64,000 bases of DNA from Streptomyces sp. R33. GTDB taxonomy: Bacteria > Actinomycetota > Actinomycetes > Streptomycetales > Streptomycetaceae. The notes under the pieces were generated by a model. That model saw only the letters and a program-made list of their open reading frames with translations. It was not told where the DNA came from and did no database searches. This document shows positions 59,430 to 64,000 of this stretch, piece after piece; the first letter of the stretch is position 1; each line of letters opens with the position of its first letter. The position numbers and the translations under genes are program-made. Location of the stretch: assembly GCF_041200175.1 (NCBI RefSeq), contig NZ_CP165727.1:4414501-4478500 (forward strand), read 5' to 3'.

Positions 59430-59512
59430 TGGGCGAGGGGGGATTTGAACCCCCACGTCCCGAAGGACACTGGCACCTGAAGCCAGCGCGTCTGCCGTTC
59501 CGCCACTCGCCC
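59430..59512 (-). tRNA. tRNA-Leu (anticodon CAG)
   Basis: Class II tRNA. Acceptor GGGCGAG (59512-59506) pairs with CTCGCCC (59437-59431); discriminator A at 59430; CCA is not encoded. Anticodon stem CTGGC/GCCAG encloses TTCAGGT, giving CAG at 59479-59477. A long variable arm (TGTCCTTCGGGACG) and the T arm GGGGGTTCAAATCCCCC complete the cloverleaf. It lies between the two-component system and the fha genes. Confidence 0.95.
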
Positions 59513-59804
59513 GAGCAGCGCCCCAGTGGATCTTCCCTTTCGGTCCGTTCCCCTGGCGACGTCGAAACATTAGCACGTCGGACGGGGTGGATTCACATCG
59601 CTTTCCCCGCACCGGTCGACCCGGCTCCGATTGCCCCTCCCGCACCGCACGTCCGGTGCGGGACACTGTCCCCTGAGCGCCCCTACGATCCCTTGTGAGG
59701 ACCAACACTCCTGCGCATGGGACCCAGGGGGAACCAGCCGAATCCGCCACGCGTGGATACGATCAGTAAGCAGTACAGGGCGACAACGACGGAGGAGGTG
59801 CCCC

Positions 59805-60617
59805 ATGGGAGTCCTGAAGCGGTTCGAGCAGCGACTCGAAGGTCTGGTGAACGGCACCTTCGCCAAGGTGTTCAAGTCCGAGGTCCAGCCCGTCGAGATC
59901 GCCGGCGCGCTCCAGCGCGAGTGCGACAACAACGCGACGATCTGGAACCGCGAGCGGACCGTTGTCCCCAACGACTTCATCGTCGAGCTCAGCGCCGGCG
60001 ACTACGAACGCCTGAGCCCCTACTCCGGGCAGCTCGGCGACGAGCTCGCGGGCCTCGTCCGCGACTACGCCAAGCAGCAGCGCTACAGCTTCATGGGCCC
60101 GATCAAGGTCCACCTGGAGAAGGCCGACGACCTCGACACCGGGCTCTACCGGGTCCGCAGCCGTACGCTCGCCTCCAGCACCTCCCAGGCGCAGCCGTCG
60201 GCCCCCCAGAACCAGCAGGGCGGCTACGGCTACCCGCCGGTCGCCGCACCGCCGATGCCGGCCGGACCGCCCCCGGGCGCGGCCGCGCGCCGGCCGGGCG
60301 CGGGCGGGCCGGCCCCCGTACCGACCGCAGGTGCCACCCGGCGCCACTGGATCGAGATCAACGGCACCCGCCACCAGATCTCGCGCCCCACGCTCGTACT
60401 CGGCCGAAGCACGGAAGCCGACGTGCGGATCGACGACCCCGGCGTCTCGCGCCGGCACTGTGAGATCCGGACCGGAACGCCCTCGACGATCCAGGATCTC
60501 GGGTCCACCAACGGCATCGTGGTGGACGGGCAGCACACCACCCGCGCTACGCTCCGCGACGGCTCGCGGATCGTCGTGGGCAGCACCACCATCATTTACC
60601 GGCAAGCCGAAGGGTGA
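59805..60617 (+). CDS. fhaA: FhaA: DUF3662 and FHA domain protein
   Basis: A 270-residue cytoplasmic protein. DUF3662 (residues 1-120) begins MGVLKRFEQRLEGLVNGTFAKVFKS and includes VEIAGALQRECDNNA. A Gln/Pro/Gly linker leads to an FHA domain (about 185-270) with LVLGRSTEADVRIDDPGVSRRHCEI and DLGSTNGIVVDG, the phosphothreonine-binding RS...SRRH...N set. In actinobacteria FhaA binds the kinase PknB and the lipid II flippase MviN to control peptidoglycan synthesis. GGAGGAGG precedes ATG 59805. The 292-bp gap before it holds a hairpin (CCCGCACCG at 59639-59647 with CGGTGCGGG at 59654-59662) and no gene. Confidence 0.95.
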   Translation: MGVLKRFEQRLEGLVNGTFAKVFKSEVQPVEIAGALQRECDNNATIWNRERTVVPNDFIVELSAGDYERLSPYSGQLGDELAGLVRDYAKQQRYSFMGPIKVHLEKADDLDTGLYRVRSRTLASSTSQAQPSAPQNQQGGYGYPPVAAPPMPAGPPPGAAARRPGAGGPAPVPTAGATRRHWIEINGTRHQISRPTLVLGRSTEADVRIDDPGVSRRHCEIRTGTPSTIQDLGSTNGIVVDGQHTTRATLRDGSRIVVGSTTIIYRQAEG

Positions 60618-60627
60618 AGCGGGGGCA

Positions 60628-61134
60628 ATGTCAGAGCTGACCCTGACGGTCATGCGGTTGGGTTTCCTGGCCGTTCTGTGGCTGTTCGTCATCGTGGCCG
60701 TCCAGGTCATCCGCAGCGACCTCTTCGGTACGCGCGTCACGCAGCGCGGCTCGCGCCGCGGCAGCGCCGCCGCCGGAGCGCCGGCGCCGGGCGGGGGCCG
60801 GCAGACCGCCGCGCCGCCGCAGCAGCGCCAGCGCCGCGGAGCGCCGACCAAGCTGGTCGTCTCGGAGGGCACCCTCACGGGCACCACCGTCGCCCTCGCG
60901 GGCCAGACGATCACGCTCGGCCGGGCACATGACTCCACGATCGTGCTGGACGACGACTACGCCTCCAGCCGCCATGCCAGGATCTACCCCGACCGTGACG
61001 GCCAGTGGATCGTCGAGGATCTCGGGTCCACCAACGGCACGTATCTCGACCGGACCCGGCTGACCACCCCGACGCCCATTCCGCCGGGCGCCCCGATCCG
61101 CATCGGCAAGACCGTCATCGAGCTGCGGAAGTAG
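60628..61134 (+). CDS. fhaB: FhaB/FipA: membrane-anchored FHA protein
   Basis: A 168-residue protein with an N-terminal helix (LGFLAVLWLFVIVAVQVI), a basic Gln/Arg linker and a C-terminal FHA domain: ITLGRAHDSTIVLDDDYASSRHARI and DLGSTNGTYLDRTRL. The order fhaA-fhaB-pstP-rodA/ftsW is conserved in actinobacteria; FhaB (FipA) links phosphorylated FtsZ and FtsQ in mycobacteria. Ten bases separate it from fhaA. Confidence 0.95.
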   Translation: MSELTLTVMRLGFLAVLWLFVIVAVQVIRSDLFGTRVTQRGSRRGSAAAGAPAPGGGRQTAAPPQQRQRRGAPTKLVVSEGTLTGTTVALAGQTITLGRAHDSTIVLDDDYASSRHARIYPDRDGQWIVEDLGSTNGTYLDRTRLTTPTPIPPGAPIRIGKTVIELRK

Positions 61135-61143
61135 TACGAGAAT

Positions 61144-61163
61144 GAGCGAGCGGAGCGAGCGAG
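61144..61163 (+). repeat. Short GAGCGAGC intergenic repeat
   Basis: GAGCGAGCGGAGCGAGCGAG lies between fhaB and pstP; the unit GAGCGAG is repeated with quasi-symmetry. From memory this word is a recurring extragenic element in actinobacteria. Confidence 0.4.
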
Positions 61164-61227
61164 CCGCGGCAGTCCGGCCCACCCAGGACACGGACCCGAG
61201 CGCGCTCCCGACCGGAGGGTGGGCAGT

Positions 61228-62739
61228 GTGGCTCGAGACCGGTTGTACCCGGAGGAAGCGTCGACTGGGCAGGTGCGCATGAGTCTGTCCCTGCGGTTCG
61301 CCGCCGGATCCCACAAGGGCATGATCCGCGAGGGCAACGAGGACTCCGGCTATGCCGGGCCCCGTCTCCTCGCCGTGGCCGACGGCATGGGCGGCCAGGC
61401 CGCCGGCGAGGTCGCGAGCTCCGAGGTGATCTCCTCGCTCGTGCAGCTCGACGACGACGTCCCGGGCTCCGACATCCTCACCTCGCTCGCCACTGCCGTG
61501 CAGCGCGCGAACGACCAGCTGCGCGTGATGGTCGAGGAGGACGCCCAGCTCGAGGGCATGGGCACCACCCTGACCGCGCTCCTGTGGACCGGCCAGCGCC
61601 TGGGCCTCGTCCATGTCGGCGACTCGCGCGCCTACCTGCTGCGCGACGGCGTCCTCACGCAGATCACCCAGGACCACACCTGGGTGCAGCGCCTCGTCGA
61701 CGAGGGCCGCATCACCGAAGAGGAAGCCACCACCCACCCGCAGCGCTCGCTCCTCATGCGGGCGCTCGGCAGCGGTGACACCGTCGAGCCCGACCTCTCG
61801 ATCCGCGAGGTCCGCACCGGCGACCGCTACCTGATCTGCTCCGACGGCCTGTCCGGCGTCGTCTCGCACCAGACCCTGGAAGAGACGCTCGCCGACTACC
61901 ACGGCCCCCACGAGACCGTGCAGGCCCTGATCCAGCTCGCCCTGCGCGGCGGCGGACCGGACAACATCACCTGCATCGTCGCGGACGTCCTCGACACCGA
62001 CAGCGGCGACACCCTCGCCGCCCAGCTGAACGACACCCCGGTCGTCGTCGGCGCGGTCGCCGAGAACCAGCACCAGCTCTTCGACGGCGGCAACGCCATG
62101 CAGACCCCGGCGGGCCGCGCCTCCGGCCTCGGCCGCCAGGTCCCCCCGCCGGCCGGTGCCTTCGGGCCCCCCGGCAGCGGCGAGGCGCCCGGCTACGGAT
62201 ACCCCGACCAGAGCCAGGGCGGCGGCGCGTACGGCAGCTTCGGCGAACCCGACCCGTACGACGACTCCCGCTACGACGACACGTACGACCACCCCCGCCG
62301 GCGCCGCAGCAAAGGGCGCAAGTGGACCACCCGCACCTTGATCCTGCTGATCGTCGCCGGTGTCGTCGGAGGCGGCCTCTACGCCGCACACCGCTGGACC
62401 CAGACGCAGTTCTACATCGGCGTCAAGGGCGAGCACGTCGCACTGTTCCGCGGCATCAGCCAGAACCTCGGCCCGCTGGAGCTCTCCAAGGTGGAGACCG
62501 ACCGCACCGACATCGAACTGAAGTACCTGCCGCCCTTCAAGCGCAAGCTGGTCGAGGCCACCATCACCGAGACCAGCCTCGACGGCGCCCGCCAGAAGAT
62601 CGACGAACTCGGCGCCCAGGTCACCGCCTGCAAGAAGGACGAGGAGCGCCGCGCCGCGGAAGCGCAGAACCCACCAGCACCCGGCCCCAGCCTGACTCCC
62701 ACGGAGCAGTCGCTGGTCGGCCTCTGCGGCAAGCAGTAG
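61228..62739 (+). CDS. pstP: PstP: PP2C-type Ser/Thr protein phosphatase
   Basis: A 503-residue membrane phosphatase that reverses Ser/Thr kinase signalling. The PP2C core has GMIREGNEDSGY, LLAVADGMGGQAAGEVAS, LVHVGDSRAYLLRDG, RYLICSDGLSGVVS and GGGPDNITCIVADV, with the metal-binding aspartates. After a Gly/Tyr/Asp-rich linker, one helix (TLILLIVAGVVGGGLYAA) leads to an external domain of about 115 residues. GTG 61228 is used (GGAGGG ten bases upstream); ATG 61279 (MSLSLRFAAGS) is the alternative. Confidence 0.95.
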   Translation: MARDRLYPEEASTGQVRMSLSLRFAAGSHKGMIREGNEDSGYAGPRLLAVADGMGGQAAGEVASSEVISSLVQLDDDVPGSDILTSLATAVQRANDQLRVMVEEDAQLEGMGTTLTALLWTGQRLGLVHVGDSRAYLLRDGVLTQITQDHTWVQRLVDEGRITEEEATTHPQRSLLMRALGSGDTVEPDLSIREVRTGDRYLICSDGLSGVVSHQTLEETLADYHGPHETVQALIQLALRGGGPDNITCIVADVLDTDSGDTLAAQLNDTPVVVGAVAENQHQLFDGGNAMQTPAGRASGLGRQVPPPAGAFGPPGSGEAPGYGYPDQSQGGGAYGSFGEPDPYDDSRYDDTYDHPRRRRSKGRKWTTRTLILLIVAGVVGGGLYAAHRWTQTQFYIGVKGEHVALFRGISQNLGPLELSKVETDRTDIELKYLPPFKRKLVEATITETSLDGARQKIDELGAQVTACKKDEERRAAEAQNPPAPGPSLTPTEQSLVGLCGKQ

Positions 62740-62773
62740 TAGACACCCGCGGGCACAGGGGGCCTGCCACACC

Positions 62774-64000
62774 ATGAGCGTTGTCACCAACACGACCACC
62801 ATCGGCGCCATCGAGCTGCCGAGCCGGCGGAACACCGAGCTCCTGCTGCTCGTTTTCGCCGTGGTCATCCCGATCTTCGCCTACGCCAACGTGGGCCTGT
62901 CGATCCACGGCAAGCTGCCTCCCGGCATGGTCGCGTACGGGGGCGGCCTCGCCGTTCTCGCCGGCATCGCCCACCTCGTGGTGCGCCGCTACGCGAAGTA
63001 CGCGGACCCGCTGCTGCTGCCGATCGCGACACTGCTCAACGGGCTCGGCTGCGTCCTGATCTGGCGGCTCGACCAGTCGGAGCGGCTGCAGAACCTGGCC
63101 AAGCGCAGCTTCGGCCACTTCTCCGAGTCGGCCCCCCGGCAGATGATGTACACGGCGCTCGCCATCGCCCTGTTCGCCGGCGTGCTGCTGCTGCTCAAGG
63201 ACCACCGCACCCTGCAGCGGTTCACGTACATCTCCATGGCCGCGTCGCTGGTCCTGCTGATCCTGCCGGTCGTGCCGGGCCTCGGTGCCGACGTCTTCGG
63301 TGCGAAGATCTGGATCAGCGTCGGCGGCTTCTCCATCCAGCCCGGTGAGTTCGCGAAGATCGTCATCGCGATCTTCTTCGCCGGCTACCTGATGGTGAAG
63401 CGCGACGCGCTCGCCCTGGCCAGCCGCCGCTTCATGGGCCTCTACCTGCCGCGCGGCCGCGACCTCGGCCCCATCCTGATGATCTGGGCGATGAGCCTGC
63501 TCGTCCTCGTCTTCGAGAACGACCTCGGCACCTCGCTGCTCTTCTTCGGCATGTTCGTGATCATGCTGTACGTGGCCACCGAGCGCACCAGCTGGATCGT
63601 CATCGGCCTGGTCATGAGCGTGGCCGGCGCCGCCGTCGTCGGCGCGACCGCCAGCCACGTCAAGGCCCGTGTCACCGCCTGGCTCGACCCCTTCGCCTGC
63701 TACTCCAAGTCGGGTGCCTGCGAGCAGGTCGGCCAGTCGATCATGAGCTTCGGCTCCGGCGGGGTCCTCGGCACCGGCTGGGGCCAGGGCAACTCCGACC
63801 TCATCGGATTCGCCGCCAACTCGGACTTCATCTTCTCCACGGTCGGCGAGGAGCTCGGCCTCGCGGGCGTCATGGCCTTCCTCCTGCTCTACGGCCTGAT
63901 CATCGAGCGCGGCGTGCGCACCGCGCTCGCCGCCCGCGACCCCTTCGGCAAGCTCTTCGCCATCGGCCTCTCCGGCGCCTTCGCCCTGCAGATCTTCGTG
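62774..64000 (+). CDS. FtsW/RodA/SpoVE-family cell-cycle protein, 3' end outside window
   Basis: 409 codons are present and open at the right edge. Polytopic SEDS peptidoglycan polymerase: ISVGGFSIQPGEFAKIVIAIFFAGYLM, VFENDLGTSLLFFGMFVIMLYVATER, SIMSFGSGGVLGTGWGQGN and FIFSTVGEELGLAGVMAFLLLYGLI are the conserved loops, including the catalytic Asp of ENDLGTS. Its position after pstP matches the rodA-like gene of the actinobacterial pknB cluster; a penicillin-binding protein and PASTA kinase would be expected to follow. ATG 62774 is used. Confidence 0.95.
   Translation, partial: MSVVTNTTTIGAIELPSRRNTELLLLVFAVVIPIFAYANVGLSIHGKLPPGMVAYGGGLAVLAGIAHLVVRRYAKYADPLLLPIATLLNGLGCVLIWRLDQSERLQNLAKRSFGHFSESAPRQMMYTALAIALFAGVLLLLKDHRTLQRFTYISMAASLVLLILPVVPGLGADVFGAKIWISVGGFSIQPGEFAKIVIAIFFAGYLMVKRDALALASRRFMGLYLPRGRDLGPILMIWAMSLLVLVFENDLGTSLLFFGMFVIMLYVATERTSWIVIGLVMSVAGAAVVGATASHVKARVTAWLDPFACYSKSGACEQVGQSIMSFGSGGVLGTGWGQGNSDLIGFAANSDFIFSTVGEELGLAGVMAFLLLYGLIIERGVRTALAARDPFGKLFAIGLSGAFALQIFV

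Noticed and set aside
59160..59506. Extension of the histidine kinase frame through the tRNA gene
   Set aside because: The open frame runs upstream to 59506 only by chance; starts at 59203 or 59185 are the reasonable ones and the tRNA structure is unambiguous.

Overview
The window is high-GC actinobacterial DNA, almost certainly a Streptomyces chromosome. It has GTG/ATG starts in GTGA or ATGA overlaps, a WhiJ-type regulator/DUF397/ATPase locus, two branched-chain 2-oxoacid dehydrogenase operons, a bacterial proteasome activator, and the tRNA-Leu/fhaA/fhaB/pstP/ftsW-type row that sits near oriC in Streptomyces. From memory, the order from about 17 kb to the right edge is collinear with the S. 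coelicolor SCO3815-SCO3846 region. Two exact parS sites (33.9 kb and 55.27 kb) support an origin-proximal position.

Layout. 0-7.2 kb: the edge of a chorismate-diverting, antibiotic-style cluster (class II DAHP synthase, a transaldolase-like protein lacking its Schiff-base lysine, a fused aminodeoxychorismate synthase PabAB, a HemK-like methyltransferase, and a GAF/CdaR-type regulator). 7.2-17 kb: accessory genes. These are a decayed IS701-type transposase gene, a WhiJ/DUF397 pair with a strong palindromic operator and a divergent RsbW-like ATPase, a DUF1266 protein, a lower-GC membrane protein, small secreted and F420/FMN-type proteins, a secreted three-repeat protein and a GNAT enzyme. 17-22 kb: bkd operon 1, divergent from a DevR/DosR-like response regulator, which is followed by a flavin-fold gene carrying a near-consensus DevR box. 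22-31 kb: two divergent Ser/Thr kinases, a Pro-rich surface protein, and a PadR-ABC-FtsX export operon whose operator covers the padR start codon. 31-36 kb: Bpa, MobA, MoeA, a K+ channel whose first codons are a parS site, and a quinone reductase. 36-42 kb: bkd operon 2 with its divergent Lrp-type regulator, and a secreted PKD/repeat protein paralogous to the one at 14.7 kb. 42-54 kb: a split phenylacetate catabolic locus (paaR-paaH, paaN, paaABCDE) interrupted by an rRNA methyltransferase and an HTTM/DUF5819 membrane pair, then an acyl-CoA dehydrogenase. 54-59.5 kb: rhodanese, J-domain protein, a parS-centred 34-bp palindrome, a DUF2252 protein, a two-component system and tRNA-Leu(CAG). 59.8-64 kb: fhaA, fhaB, pstP and the start of an ftsW/rodA gene cut by the window edge.

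How the genes work together. The identical 14-mer ACCGAACGATCGGT lies in front of paaH/paaN and in front of paaA, and a one-base variant lies between bkd operon 2 and bkdR. It matches what I recall of the PaaR operator core and suggests one TetR regulator links phenylacetyl-CoA and branched-chain acyl-CoA metabolism. The right end is the conserved signalling and cell-wall module that couples FHA proteins and a PP2C phosphatase to Ser/Thr kinases and the elongation or division machinery. The most novel-looking items are the active-site-less transaldolase beside PabAB, the decayed IS701-type gene, the shared paa/bkd operator, the DevR-box pair and the dual parS/terminator palindrome.
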